A stretch of DNA of 64,000 nucleotides, taken from positions 186,001-250,000 of the forward strand of contig NZ_QRAI01000004.1 of NCBI RefSeq assembly GCF_014336955.1. The letters are read 5' to 3'. Below are positions 55,236 to 64,000 of the stretch, in pieces (position 1 is the first letter of the stretch; each line of letters starts with the position of its first letter). The stretch is from Saccharophagus sp. K07. Lineage in GTDB: Bacteria; Pseudomonadota; Gammaproteobacteria; Pseudomonadales; Cellvibrionaceae. Position numbers and translations under genes: made by a program. Below the pieces are notes generated by a model that saw only the letters and a list, made by a program, of their open reading frames with translations, did not search any database and was not told where the DNA came from.

Positions 55236-57077
55236 ATGATGCGTTATTTGGCGTCTCGTCTCCGTGGCACCGCGAGTGTCGGACCCGGCACTCCACCTTC
55301 CAATCTTCTCGGTTTTTATTGGCATTACGTCAAGCAGACCAAATTCTGGTTCGGTGCCGTGATTGTGACCGTGCTTCTGGTTGCGCTGGCCGATATGGTC
55401 ATTCCAGTGATGATCGGGCAGATCACCGCGTTGGTTCAGGAAGCGGAGCCTGTATCTGCATTACGAGAGCGTTGGCCATTGCTATTGCTGCTGATGGTGG
55501 TGATCTTGATTGTGCGGCCTTTGATACAGATGGCGGATACGGCGATTCGTCACGTGGTGGTTGTACCGGGTACCACGAGCCTTATACGCTGGCAAGCGCA
55601 TTGGCATGTGGTGCGCCAGAGCTGGCCATTTTTTCAGAATGATTTTGCCGGCCGCATCGCCAACCGCGTAATGCAAACCGCCAATGCGGTGCGCGACAGC
55701 GTTATGGCCAGCATACGCGCAGGATTATTTATTGCGACTTACGGTATCAGTTCACTGGTGGTGATGTTTGTCGGTGATTGGCGTTTGGCGCTGCCGACCG
55801 GTTTATGGATGATTGGCTACGTCTGTTTTTTGCGTTTTTTTATTCCGCGTCTGCTCAAGCTCGCCAAAGTTGGTTCAGAACAGCGCTCGATTGTGATGGC
55901 GCGTGTGGTGGATAGTTATACCAATATTCTGACGTTGAAATTATTTGCCCGTGCTGAGGATGAAGATGCGCACGTGCGCGACGCTATCGATAGTCATCAG
56001 GACGCCATAGCCGCGCATATGACGATGATGAGTTATTACTTGTTTATGCTCAGTGCGATGAATGCATTGTTGATTACAGGTACCGCAGTCATCGGCGTTT
56101 ATTTATGGGTAAATGGCAGTGTCAGCGCAGCGCTCGTGGCAACTGCGGTTCCGCTCGCCTGGCAAATTGCCAATATGTCCGGTTGGGTGTCATTTGAGAT
56201 TGCCGGAATTTTTGAAAACATTGGCACCGTGCAGGAAGGTATGCAAAGTATCGCGGTGCCCCTGACTTTGTTGGATTCGCCCAACGCAAAAGATCTTAAA
56301 GTGACGCGCGGTGAAATTTGTTTTTCCTCCGTCGATTTTGCCTACAACGCATCAACCAAAGTGCTGGATAAATTTGATCTGCGCGTCAAACCGGGCGAGC
56401 GCGTCGGTATTGTCGGCCGCTCCGGCGCGGGTAAATCCACGCTGATTAATTTGTTGTTGCGCTTTTACGATATTAATTCCGGCTCTATTACCATCGACGG
56501 GCAGGATTTGCGCGATATAACGCAGGAAAGTTTGCGTGCGGCAATAGGAGTGGTTACGCAGGATACGTCGCTGTTGCACCGCTCTATCGCCGATAACATC
56601 CGTTACGGCAGGCCGCGCGCTACTAATGAAGAAGTGGAAGCGGCCGCGCGCAAAGCGCAGGCGCACGAATTTATTGTCGGTCTGGTGGATTGGCACGGAC
56701 GCAAGGGCTATGACGCCCATGTGGGCGAGCGCGGCGTGAAATTATCCGGCGGCCAGCGCCAGCGCGTTGCGATTGCGCGCGTGATTTTAAAAGATGCGCC
56801 GATTCTGGTATTGGATGAAGCCACCTCCGCCCTCGACAGCGAAATCGAAGTGGCTATTCAGGAACAGCTAATCGATTTGATGGAAGGCAAAACCGTTCTT
56901 GCCATTGCCCATCGTTTATCGACCATCGCGCGTATGGACCGGCTGATCGTGCTCGACCGCGGACGTATCGTCGAGCAGGGAACCCATGCGGAACTGTTGG
57001 CGCTGAACGGCCACTATGCGGCTCTCTGGCGCCATCAATCGGGTGGGTTTTTGCCTGAAGATCTGCCTGAAGATTAA
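55236..57077 (+). CDS. ABC exporter (fused membrane and ATPase domains)
   Basis: The 613-residue half-transporter has six membrane helices in about residues 30-330 and an ATPase domain at about 365-600 with Walker A GRSGAGKST (near 393), signature LSGGQRQR (near 502), Walker B ILVLDEATSALDS and the H-loop AIAHRLST. It should work as a homodimer exporting a lipid, peptide or drug; nothing nearby points to a substrate. A second ATG directly follows the first. Its stop shares four bases (TTAA) with the stop of the convergent lipoprotein gene. Confidence 0.92.
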   Translation: MMRYLASRLRGTASVGPGTPPSNLLGFYWHYVKQTKFWFGAVIVTVLLVALADMVIPVMIGQITALVQEAEPVSALRERWPLLLLLMVVILIVRPLIQMADTAIRHVVVVPGTTSLIRWQAHWHVVRQSWPFFQNDFAGRIANRVMQTANAVRDSVMASIRAGLFIATYGISSLVVMFVGDWRLALPTGLWMIGYVCFLRFFIPRLLKLAKVGSEQRSIVMARVVDSYTNILTLKLFARAEDEDAHVRDAIDSHQDAIAAHMTMMSYYLFMLSAMNALLITGTAVIGVYLWVNGSVSAALVATAVPLAWQIANMSGWVSFEIAGIFENIGTVQEGMQSIAVPLTLLDSPNAKDLKVTRGEICFSSVDFAYNASTKVLDKFDLRVKPGERVGIVGRSGAGKSTLINLLLRFYDINSGSITIDGQDLRDITQESLRAAIGVVTQDTSLLHRSIADNIRYGRPRATNEEVEAAARKAQAHEFIVGLVDWHGRKGYDAHVGERGVKLSGGQRQRVAIARVILKDAPILVLDEATSALDSEIEVAIQEQLIDLMEGKTVLAIAHRLSTIARMDRLIVLDRGRIVEQGTHAELLALNGHYAALWRHQSGGFLPEDLPED

Positions 57078-59371
57078 TTCGCCAATATTGCGCAATAAAA
57101 CCGCCAGCAAACATGCAATCCGGAATTGGTGCGCATGTAGTACAGCTCGTTAAAGTCGTCGACGCTGTAAAAATCTTTTGGCTGGTCGGTGCCGTGGAAC
57201 ACGGCAAAATTCATGTCCTGCTCCTCATTTTTGGCGATATGCCAAAAGCGCGGTAATTGTTCCGGCAGGGAAATCGCCAATACGGAATCATCGAACAACG
57301 CATCAATGCCGGCGCCGTCATCGGTGCTGCTACCGGAATCGGCGAAGCGGGAAACGGTGCTTAATTGTTGATTGTCGTTCAGCACGGATAACGAAAATTC
57401 ATCCCCCTCACGGCCGAGCATATAAATGCGATTACCAATCTGCCGCACTGTAATGGGCGAATAATTAGCTGGTACATTCAGTGTGCGTTTTTCGCTTACA
57501 TTGCCGCTTTGCGAATCCATAAATTGCAATGCGTATTTATTGGCTTCGCGCACCAATAACAGCAATTGATCGCTGCCGCGGAAAAAATTGCCATCGATAA
57601 TTTGTCCGCTCAGCCGTTTGCTCGCGCCACCATCTAATGCAACCAACTCAAAAATATCCTGCGCTGCTGAATTGGCATTTAACTGGCGATAACGCAACAG
57701 CGCCTGGGTTCCCGCAGTATTAAAACGCGCATGCACAACCCCATAATCACCGGGTTTGGTCAGTGTCGGCTGATAGCTGCGAATGGTTTTAACACCGCTG
57801 CGCAAATCCATATCCACTAAACGGCTGGGCTCTTTTGTGGTGGCGAGGGCGCGTGCGCCGTCATGGGCGACCCAAATTCCGGAAAATCCGTTGCTGGAAG
57901 AGCCGATCCCCGCAGAGGAATCAAATACAACCGTGCGCTCGCCAGTGTTGGTGTCCACGGAAATTACGCGCGCGCCGCTGGTGGTCAGCAAAATTCCGCG
58001 TGTGTGATCCAATGCCAAAGTGGTGGGCGACAATAATTCCGCGCCACTCCCATCAAAGGCGGAATAATTGCCGGTGCTGAGATCGAGTTTGCCGATTTGA
58101 TGAGTTTCACTGGCGGCGATATAGAGCAGATTATTGTCGTAAACCAAATGGCCGATACGTTTGCCCGGCAATTTCACATTCGCGCTGGTCGCGGTTTCTC
58201 CCGGCGTTAATACCTCCACGCCCGCGCCGTTTTGCGGTGCTAAAAACAGGCGTCGGCCCATATCGTCATAGGCGAGCTGCACAGGATCACTGGTCGAGAA
58301 AGCACTGGCGTATTGAATCTCCTGCACAAAGCCGGTCATGGAATCTATTTGCGCGTAACGGCCAGCAGTGGCGGCAAACAGAGTGCTGTTCAGATGATCG
58401 TAGACCAATGAGCCTTTGGGCTGACGCACTACCTCACTGTCCAGATTGTCGCGAATAGGAAATACGCTTTCGACCGCTGAGCCAAGGCGGAAAAGGGTGT
58501 TGGGCGTAGTGAACAGGCTGCTGCCGGTCATAGGGTCGTAGGCAAAGTCGCGAGGTTGCGGCGCTTCTCCGGTCCAGGGGTAGCGCTTCTGCGAGGTTCC
58601 TGTTGTGGGGTCTATCACCAGGGCTTCCAGGCGCTGCGGGTGCGGCACCACGATCTGGTTATTCATACCGTCGTAAATCAAGTACGAATGGTCGCTGATC
58701 ACGTGCTTGTGCCGAATGGGAATGAATTTGCGCTCCAGCACCTCCTCGCCGCGCCAGAACACCATCTCCACCTCGAGTTCTGTGTCAGTACCGGCTTTTT
58801 CCAGGTTGATGGAACCGCTCCAGGTCATGCGCGAAGCCGAAGCCGGGTTCATAATCTCGCCGTCGACTATGACCTGGAAGCGTTCGGGATAGTCGTATTC
58901 CACCCACAGTGCAATGGGCAGACGGCTATAGCGCTCCAGCTCCAATACGGTGTTGGGTAGGGGGGAGAGCACTTCGTAGGCGAAGGCGACGTTGTTGACC
59001 TGTACCGTCAGCGGCTGGCGTGCCTCTGCGCCGCGGCTGTCTTTCGCGATGATGGTCAGCTCGTAACGATTGTCCTTGTCGGCATCCAGCGGCTCCTCAA
59101 AGTTGGGGGGCGAAACAAAACGCAGCGCTCCGCTGTGGCGATCCAGCACAAAATACTCAGCATCCTCGCCTGCCAGCTCAAATTCGACCGCGTGACCATC
59201 GGCATCGCGAGCCCGCGCGGTAAAAAACACGGACTTGTGGTTTTCATCCACTTCCACGAAAGTGCCGCTCGTCAATTCCGGCGGCGTGTTTACGCTTCTG
59301 TCTTTGTTATCGCCACAGGCAGACAAGGCCGAGGCGGCAATGACCGAGAGGAAAAAAGCACGATTACGCAT
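57074..59371 (-). CDS. Lipoprotein with cadherin-like domain and beta-propeller
   Basis: From the ATG at 59371 the product is 765 residues, with a lipoprotein signal MRNRAFFLSVIAASALSAC. The first domain (about 30-130: NTPPELTSGTFVEVDENHKS, YFVLDRHSGALRFVSPPNFE, YELTIIAKDSRGAEA) is a cadherin-like repeat. A larger region with repeated Asp/Gly strands (LVYDHLNSTLFAATAGRYAQ, LALDHTRGILLTTSG) fits a YVTN/SMP-30-like propeller. It probably sits on the outer membrane or periplasmic face and binds proteins or polymers. In-frame starts at 59386-59389 are possible. No catalytic motif is seen. Confidence 0.7.
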   Translation of the reverse strand: MRNRAFFLSVIAASALSACGDNKDRSVNTPPELTSGTFVEVDENHKSVFFTARARDADGHAVEFELAGEDAEYFVLDRHSGALRFVSPPNFEEPLDADKDNRYELTIIAKDSRGAEARQPLTVQVNNVAFAYEVLSPLPNTVLELERYSRLPIALWVEYDYPERFQVIVDGEIMNPASASRMTWSGSINLEKAGTDTELEVEMVFWRGEEVLERKFIPIRHKHVISDHSYLIYDGMNNQIVVPHPQRLEALVIDPTTGTSQKRYPWTGEAPQPRDFAYDPMTGSSLFTTPNTLFRLGSAVESVFPIRDNLDSEVVRQPKGSLVYDHLNSTLFAATAGRYAQIDSMTGFVQEIQYASAFSTSDPVQLAYDDMGRRLFLAPQNGAGVEVLTPGETATSANVKLPGKRIGHLVYDNNLLYIAASETHQIGKLDLSTGNYSAFDGSGAELLSPTTLALDHTRGILLTTSGARVISVDTNTGERTVVFDSSAGIGSSSNGFSGIWVAHDGARALATTKEPSRLVDMDLRSGVKTIRSYQPTLTKPGDYGVVHARFNTAGTQALLRYRQLNANSAAQDIFELVALDGGASKRLSGQIIDGNFFRGSDQLLLLVREANKYALQFMDSQSGNVSEKRTLNVPANYSPITVRQIGNRIYMLGREGDEFSLSVLNDNQQLSTVSRFADSGSSTDDGAGIDALFDDSVLAISLPEQLPRFWHIAKNEEQDMNFAVFHGTDQPKDFYSVDDFNELYYMRTNSGLHVCWRFYCAILAN

Positions 59372-59527
59372 GGAGCCCAGTACCATCACACAATAACAGC
59401 GGGAGCATAGCAGCCTACAAATTCAAACGCTCGTGTCAATTTCACGTTTGAGCGGGGGCGGCGAACAGCGCTGGATTCCGCACTTTATGAGTAATAGCCG
59501 ACGACTAACCGAATAATAGAGAAAGTG

Positions 59528-60319
59528 ATGCTAAAACAGCCATCCGTAATCCTGAGTGCAGGATTGATTTCCATTGCCGCCATTATCGCCTTTGTAAATT
59601 GGCTTCCACTTGTTTTGTTAATGCTATTGCCGCTTTTTGCTGCGGGTTTATATCGTGTGGCCCAGCATAAATCCGGTTGGTTGGATGGGGTATTGTGGGT
59701 GGCGACTCTGTTGCTGGGATTTTTTATTGCGATTTATCGGCCCGCCGGATTTTCCTATCCGCCAATATGGCAGTTTGAATCCCTCAGCAACTTTACTTTG
59801 TATTTGAATAGCGCCAAGGCAATTGGTGGTTATCTGGTGCTGGTTTGGTTGATTAGGGCACGAGCTCAGTCGCCCAGTCTGGCATTATTGCCGTCGCTGC
59901 TGATTGCATGTGCTGGAATTGCGCTGGTGATTTCTGCAGGAATGGGATGTGGGCTGGCATTTGCTCCGAAACTGCCGGAAGGATTTGTTTATTTTATCTT
60001 GCTCAATTTATTGGTAACCGTGGTGGCGGAGGAGGCTTTTTTTCGCTTGTTGTTGCAAAACCGCCTTGTCCATATGATGGGAAATTCGCGAGCTGCAATC
60101 CTTGCGGCTTTAGGTATTACAGCACTTATGTTTGCGCTTGCGCATACAACCATTATTGGCCCGGCATTTTTCCTATTTTTATTCGCCGGCTTTGTTTACG
60201 GTCTGGTCTACACCATCACAAAACGATTTTCCATGGCGTTGGTTGTGCATTTCGGCACGAACCTGAGTCATTTTTTGTTATTGGAATATCCCCTGCCGGC
60301 GCGGCTACTGAACTTTTAG
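59528..60319 (+). CDS. CPBP family intramembrane metalloprotease
   Basis: The protein of 263 residues has about eight membrane helices and the CPBP (Abi) motifs EEAFFR near residue 167 (VVAEEAFFRLLLQNRLV), FALAH near 202 and a late His/Asn motif VVHFGTNLSHF. The family includes eukaryotic Rce1 and bacterial bacteriocin-immunity proteins; the substrate is unknown. The ATG at 59528 directly follows a GTG at 59525. Its stop overlaps the convergent cupin gene by four bases. Confidence 0.88.
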   Translation: MLKQPSVILSAGLISIAAIIAFVNWLPLVLLMLLPLFAAGLYRVAQHKSGWLDGVLWVATLLLGFFIAIYRPAGFSYPPIWQFESLSNFTLYLNSAKAIGGYLVLVWLIRARAQSPSLALLPSLLIACAGIALVISAGMGCGLAFAPKLPEGFVYFILLNLLVTVVAEEAFFRLLLQNRLVHMMGNSRAAILAALGITALMFALAHTTIIGPAFFLFLFAGFVYGLVYTITKRFSMALVVHFGTNLSHFLLLEYPLPARLLNF

Positions 60320-60717
60320 GCATCCCCGGGCGGATTTTTTGTAAACCAGTCGACAATCATCGGCATTTGCGGCTCAAAAGGGCCGGGAATGGACAGGTTG
60401 AGAACTCCTGCGCGGGCGTCGGTGCGGTTTTCAAAATCATGGATCATGCCGCCCGGCGCCAGCACAAAAGAACCTTTTGGCGCATCGTTCCATTGCTCGC
60501 CCAATAAAAACGTCATAGTGCCTTCAATGACAAAAAATACATCGTCTTCCGGATGGGAATGTGCACCTGGGCCTTTGGTATGAGGCTCCAGCCACCATTC
60601 GGAAATGGAATAGCACGAATCTGTCTCGGCTTCATCGGCTTTAAATACTGCGCTTATGCGCCCCATGGAATATAAGCGTCCTGCACCGGGCGCGAGGATA
60701 ATGGGTTTGCGTTGCAT
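60316..60717 (-). CDS. Cupin domain protein
   Basis: The 133-residue protein is a single cupin barrel with the first metal motif in HTKGPGAHSHPEDDVFFVIE (the HxH...E ligands) and the second as PGGMIHDFENRT. The metal and reaction are not predictable; small cupins may be dioxygenases, isomerases or sensors. It lies 12 bases after the transglutaminase gene on the same strand, likely cotranscribed. Confidence 0.9.
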   Translation of the reverse strand: MQRKPIILAPGAGRLYSMGRISAVFKADEAETDSCYSISEWWLEPHTKGPGAHSHPEDDVFFVIEGTMTFLLGEQWNDAPKGSFVLAPGGMIHDFENRTDARAGVLNLSIPGPFEPQMPMIVDWFTKNPPGDA

Positions 60718-60729
60718 TAAATAATCTCC

Positions 60730-61314
60730 CTACCAGTTTTCCAAATCGGGCAAATGATTGGCGACATCCAAATAAGTTTTGGAATTTTCCAGAATTTCCA
60801 CCACCTGCGGTAAAGGCTCTGGCCAATAACCCGGAATATCCGCTTCGCCTTCACTGATAATGGCAAAGGCCAATTGTTCCTGCGGTGGGCAAAATTCTGC
60901 GCTTACACCCGGTTTATTGCCGCGCGCATCTATGCGATACCAGCCGTGATTTTCTAAATAAATGGCGTTAAGACCGTGCAAACAAAATGGTGGTTTATCG
61001 TTGGCGATGGTCAATCGCTGATAACAGAGCGCTGCGGGAATATTGTTGGCGCGCAACAGCGCTGCCAATAAATGGCTTTTGGCATAACAAAAGCCTGTGC
61101 CGTATTTCAGTACGTCGGATGCGCGGCAGGTTACCGGGTTCATTTGATAGTCCCAGCTGTGCTTGATTTTATCGCGCACAAATGTAAAACAATTTTTGCC
61201 AATTTCTTCTGGCGTGTCGCAGCCACTGGCAAGCTCGGCGGCGAGGTTCATGATGTCCGGATGTTGCCAATCAATATAGTGGCTTGGCTGAAGAAATTTT
61301 TTGTCGACGGTCAT
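60730..61314 (-). CDS. Transglutaminase-like cysteine protease fold protein
   Basis: The 194-residue protein has the transglutaminase-like catalytic triad Cys76 (YGTGFCYAKSHLL), His113 (CLHGLNAIYL) and Asp129 (WYRIDARGNK). Bacterial members are mostly cytoplasmic or periplasmic cysteine proteases or amidases; no signal peptide is seen here. The operon partner is a cupin. The substrate is unknown. Confidence 0.9.
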   Translation of the reverse strand: MTVDKKFLQPSHYIDWQHPDIMNLAAELASGCDTPEEIGKNCFTFVRDKIKHSWDYQMNPVTCRASDVLKYGTGFCYAKSHLLAALLRANNIPAALCYQRLTIANDKPPFCLHGLNAIYLENHGWYRIDARGNKPGVSAEFCPPQEQLAFAIISEGEADIPGYWPEPLPQVVEILENSKTYLDVANHLPDLENW

Positions 61315-61519
61315 TTATCTGGCTCAAAAAATAATGCGATTTATCTGATAGATCTAAAGGTAACAAAGCGAACCTGGTTTAAAGCCTGAATGTCATGTGA
61401 CAAAGCCCTCAATTTTTCACCAGTAACGTTGTTTTAGGCGACATTCCGTTTACTATCTGATCAGTTCAAGGGGTCGTTCAGGCCTTGCAGTCGGGTTAGG
61501 TTTTACCGTTGGATGTTGT

Positions 61520-63439
61520 ATGAAGTTGTGGATGATAGGCCTTTTTGTTGCTGTATGCCTTACCGGCTGCTCTGCGCAAGCGCCATCCACTATTGATGCG
61601 GATCTGCAAAGTTCTTCTACGCCCAATCAGGGCAAACCCAGTTCTTCTGAATGGCCGTATTTTGACTGGGATTCCCTGGGTGACCGGCCCGTTTCTTATA
61701 GCCGCAATCTTTGGGTCGAGGCAGGCACAAAACAATATAGCGACGAAAATCTGCTAGTGACGCTGAAAGGAGATGCGCACTCCAATAATCAATATGACAT
61801 TGCACAGGTGCGCTGGTGGCAGCATTCCGGGCCGGCGGCATTCATCATTAATCCCAATCAGCTGAAAACCCAGGTTCTGCTGCCGCAGGTAGCACAGCCC
61901 ACTACCGCCGTTTTTCGTTTTGCTGCGATTAATTCCAATGGTGAGGTCAATTCCGACCAGGTCAGCGTGGTGATTCAGCCGGTGGCATCGCCGGTAAAAG
62001 TTACCGCCAGCGGCATGTTGGAAGAGGAAGCCGCAATAGAATTTATGATTACCCTTGCGCAACCCGCACAGGAGGTAGTGACATTTAGTTATTTTACCGA
62101 GGACGGCACGGCGACGGCGGGAGAGGATTATCTCAGTGTCAGCGGTATTGTGAGTTTTCAACCTGGCCAAGTTCAGAAAACGATTGGCATCCAGGTATTG
62201 CAAGATAATAAAGAAGAAAATACCGAGTACTTTTATCTTCATTTAAATGGCGAAATCGCTGGCAAAAAAATCGATGTGAAACGAGTCGGCCTAATTGTTG
62301 ATCCGCACTCAACGCGCAACTTTTTGTCCAGCATTCCGTACGAAAAGGATATTTCTCCCCGTATTGCAGAATCCCTTCCTGCTCTCGATGGTTTACCGAG
62401 ACTGCTTTTGCAGACGGAAAATGGTGCTGATGTTCGCCTGTTGGTAGAAGATCCCTGTGGGAATATGGTGATGGCGGAGGGTGGGCAACCTACCTGCCAG
62501 GGATTTCGCCCAAATACGCAAAAAGGCCTGTTGCCAGAAAATGTGTTTTATTCTGCTTATCAGAATATTGCGTGGAATTCCGGTGCAGCTAAAGGTGACT
62601 ACAAGGTTTTTCTGGAACACCTTGCCGGTGCCGCCGTGGAATATAAGTTGTTCGTATTCGGCGTGGAGAGCACCAAGGAATTTAGCGGCGTCATAGCCAA
62701 TGGTGAGCGTATCGACATCATTCAGCTATGGCATGAGGGATCCATTCCGGCTGGCGGCAATCGGGTGATGGGCAATTTGGTCAATGCTACAAATGCCCAA
62801 CCGATTGAACAGGCAAAAGTGCGATTTTTGCAGGATGGCAACGAAATTCTCGGTGCCTATCTCCAAGCGAATTTCGATATTTCGTTACCGGAGGGCGATT
62901 ACCTTATGGAGGTTGAAGCGGAAGGTTATTTGCTTTGGTTGCGTGAAATTACCATCGAGCAGCACCAGCCGCTTAATTTGCAAATCAGCCTGTCACCTAC
63001 GCTGGTCAGCGGCAGTGAAACCGCACGCATTGTGCTGAGTTGGGGCGAACATCCCGGGGATCTGGATTCTCATTTGTTGGGCTTTGGCGAATCCATGCTG
63101 CATGTGTCCTATCGCGCTATGCGAGCCGATGGTGCGAGGTTGGATGTGGATGACACAGACGCCTTTGGACCAGAGACCATTACCATAGAATCCTGGAACC
63201 GCGCTCTGTATCGCTATTATGTGGTGGATTTTTCCAATCAGAATTATTCGACCAGTAGCGCGCTTGCCAATTCCAATGCCGTGGTGCAGCTCTATATTGG
63301 CAACGAACCTGTGCAGGCGTTTGAAGTTCCGCAAGAGCCCGGCGTTATCTGGCATGTATTCGATTATCGGCCTGCGACGAATGAGCTGACATTGGTCAAT
63401 AAAATGGTCGCCGATGAAACCGATCTGCTGCAGGAATAA
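61520..63439 (+). CDS. Lipoprotein with Calx-beta and YfaP-like domains
   Basis: The 639-residue lipoprotein (signal ending LTGC, Cys17) has a Ser/Pro-rich linker, an Ig-like domain (about 55-150), a Calx-beta domain (about 155-260: FSYFTEDGTATAGEDYLSVS, VSFQPGQVQKTIGIQVLQD), a middle region, a carboxypeptidase-regulatory-like Ig fold (about 410-490) and a YfaP-like end (VLSWGEHPGDLDSHLLGFGE and AFGPETITIESW). Such modular surface proteins bind calcium and polymers. It is flanked by 205 bases upstream with no gene. Confidence 0.72.
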   Translation: MKLWMIGLFVAVCLTGCSAQAPSTIDADLQSSSTPNQGKPSSSEWPYFDWDSLGDRPVSYSRNLWVEAGTKQYSDENLLVTLKGDAHSNNQYDIAQVRWWQHSGPAAFIINPNQLKTQVLLPQVAQPTTAVFRFAAINSNGEVNSDQVSVVIQPVASPVKVTASGMLEEEAAIEFMITLAQPAQEVVTFSYFTEDGTATAGEDYLSVSGIVSFQPGQVQKTIGIQVLQDNKEENTEYFYLHLNGEIAGKKIDVKRVGLIVDPHSTRNFLSSIPYEKDISPRIAESLPALDGLPRLLLQTENGADVRLLVEDPCGNMVMAEGGQPTCQGFRPNTQKGLLPENVFYSAYQNIAWNSGAAKGDYKVFLEHLAGAAVEYKLFVFGVESTKEFSGVIANGERIDIIQLWHEGSIPAGGNRVMGNLVNATNAQPIEQAKVRFLQDGNEILGAYLQANFDISLPEGDYLMEVEAEGYLLWLREITIEQHQPLNLQISLSPTLVSGSETARIVLSWGEHPGDLDSHLLGFGESMLHVSYRAMRADGARLDVDDTDAFGPETITIESWNRALYRYYVVDFSNQNYSTSSALANSNAVVQLYIGNEPVQAFEVPQEPGVIWHVFDYRPATNELTLVNKMVADETDLLQE

Positions 63440-63536
63440 GGATTACTTTTCTGCTGGATGTGTGGTGAATTCGACGGTTTTGGCCGTTGGTTCTGGTTAA
63501 TCTGGCCTTTTGGCGTTAATCAGCCGAGGCCTATCT

Positions 63537-64000
63537 ATGAAAGCACGACCGGAATACGTATGGGAAAAGTTCTTTCAGGAACCGCGGGAACTTATCTGGC
63601 GGATGTGGACAGATGCTGCGCTTTTTTCCGCTTGGTACGGCCCCAACGTCGAAACCGTGGTTCATGAAATGCGCGCGGAAAAAGGTGGTGTTGCGCACAT
63701 CGAAATGAAATGGGGCGATAGCGCCAGTCAGTATCAAAAATTCGAATACCTCGAGGTACAACCGCAGCAAAAATTAATTTGGCTGCAATCTGCGACCGAT
63801 AGTGAGTGGAATAGCCTCTACACTTCCAATTGGCCAAAAATCTTACTGGCGACTTTGGATTTCCATAAAGAGGCAGGAAAAGATTGTCTGCATTTCACTT
63901 GGTCGCCTTATGGAGATGCAAGCGATATGGAAATCGATAATTTTAAAAAGGCCCGCCTGGATATGGACGCAGGTTGGAAAGCTGCGTTGGCGTTATTTGA
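63537..64000 (+). CDS. AHSA1/SRPBCC (START-like) domain protein, truncated at the window end
   Basis: ATG at 63537 with GAGG 8 bases upstream opens a frame that runs past the window end (154 codons visible). It begins MKARPEYVWEKFFQEPRELI, with ALFSAWYGPN and FEYLEVQPQQKLIWLQ, the strand-helix pattern of the Aha1/SRPBCC fold, a hydrophobic-ligand-binding cup. The end is not visible. Function is unassigned; relatives include toxin/antibiotic resistance and polyketide cyclases. Confidence 0.75.
   Translation, partial: MKARPEYVWEKFFQEPRELIWRMWTDAALFSAWYGPNVETVVHEMRAEKGGVAHIEMKWGDSASQYQKFEYLEVQPQQKLIWLQSATDSEWNSLYTSNWPKILLATLDFHKEAGKDCLHFTWSPYGDASDMEIDNFKKARLDMDAGWKAALALF

Overview
The window looks like a chromosomal segment of a Gammaproteobacterium, most likely a Cellvibrio-type polysaccharide degrader (Cellvibrionaceae). 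This is an inference. It rests on a Pseudomonas-like core block (rppH-ptsP-lgt-thyA-folA), a TonB/ExbB cluster with DUF3450 and TPR partners, and a lipoprotein with a long poly-serine linker of the kind common in Cellvibrio and Saccharophagus. I see no rRNA, tRNA, CRISPR array, prophage or intact insertion sequence.

Layout. 1-8.8 kb: a truncated unknown gene, a phospholipase D/cardiolipin-synthase-like enzyme, an imelysin-like lipoprotein and a HAD phosphatase on the minus strand, then rppH-ptsP-lgt-thyA-folA on the plus strand. 9.1-14.3 kb: a six-gene TonB energy-transduction operon (DUF3450, long ExbB, short ExbB, ExbD, TonB, TPR) closed by a 48-bp perfectly palindromic terminator. 14.4-24.8 kb: a minus-strand run with ilvD, a receiver-TPR protein, argA, rsmE and an S-adenosylmethionine-cycle operon (metF, ahcY, metK) headed by an ArsR-methyltransferase fusion of SahR type, with a clear operator/promoter in front. 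25-31.7 kb: a polyprenol-linked glycosyltransferase cluster (three large membrane enzymes, GtrA, GtrB) that looks AT-richer by eye; its last gene is broken by a 7-bp tandem duplication. 31.7-33.7 kb: an HTH-receiver regulator, a DXD glycosyltransferase and a gamma-glutamylcyclotransferase-like protein.

33.7-45.9 kb is the most unusual part. Two divergent transcription units encode an envelope module: an HzsA-like c-type haem lipoprotein, an SH3/beta-barrel protein, a second beta-barrel, a TlpA thioredoxin, a Cys/Gly-tailed DUF4266 lipoprotein and a DUF3570 barrel to the left; a CxxCH protein, a CxxCH/LamG lipoprotein and a Tat-exported DUF1501-like protein to the right. Together they look like a periplasm/outer-membrane redox system of unknown substrate.

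46-64 kb holds an HpaR-like MarR regulator, two small unknown proteins (one an unlisted 54-residue membrane protein), tex, a poly-Ser PQQ sugar dehydrogenase, a small inverted-repeat element, YqhD-type alcohol dehydrogenase, an aldo/keto reductase broken by a 10-bp tandem duplication, CsbD, an ABC exporter, a cadherin/beta-propeller lipoprotein, a CPBP protease, a cupin, a transglutaminase, a Calx-beta/YfaP-like lipoprotein and the start of an AHSA1-type protein.

Two themes recur. Short tandem duplications of 7 to 28 bp appear in at least six places and inactivate two genes. Three convergent gene pairs share four bases at their stop codons, so their transcripts must overlap.
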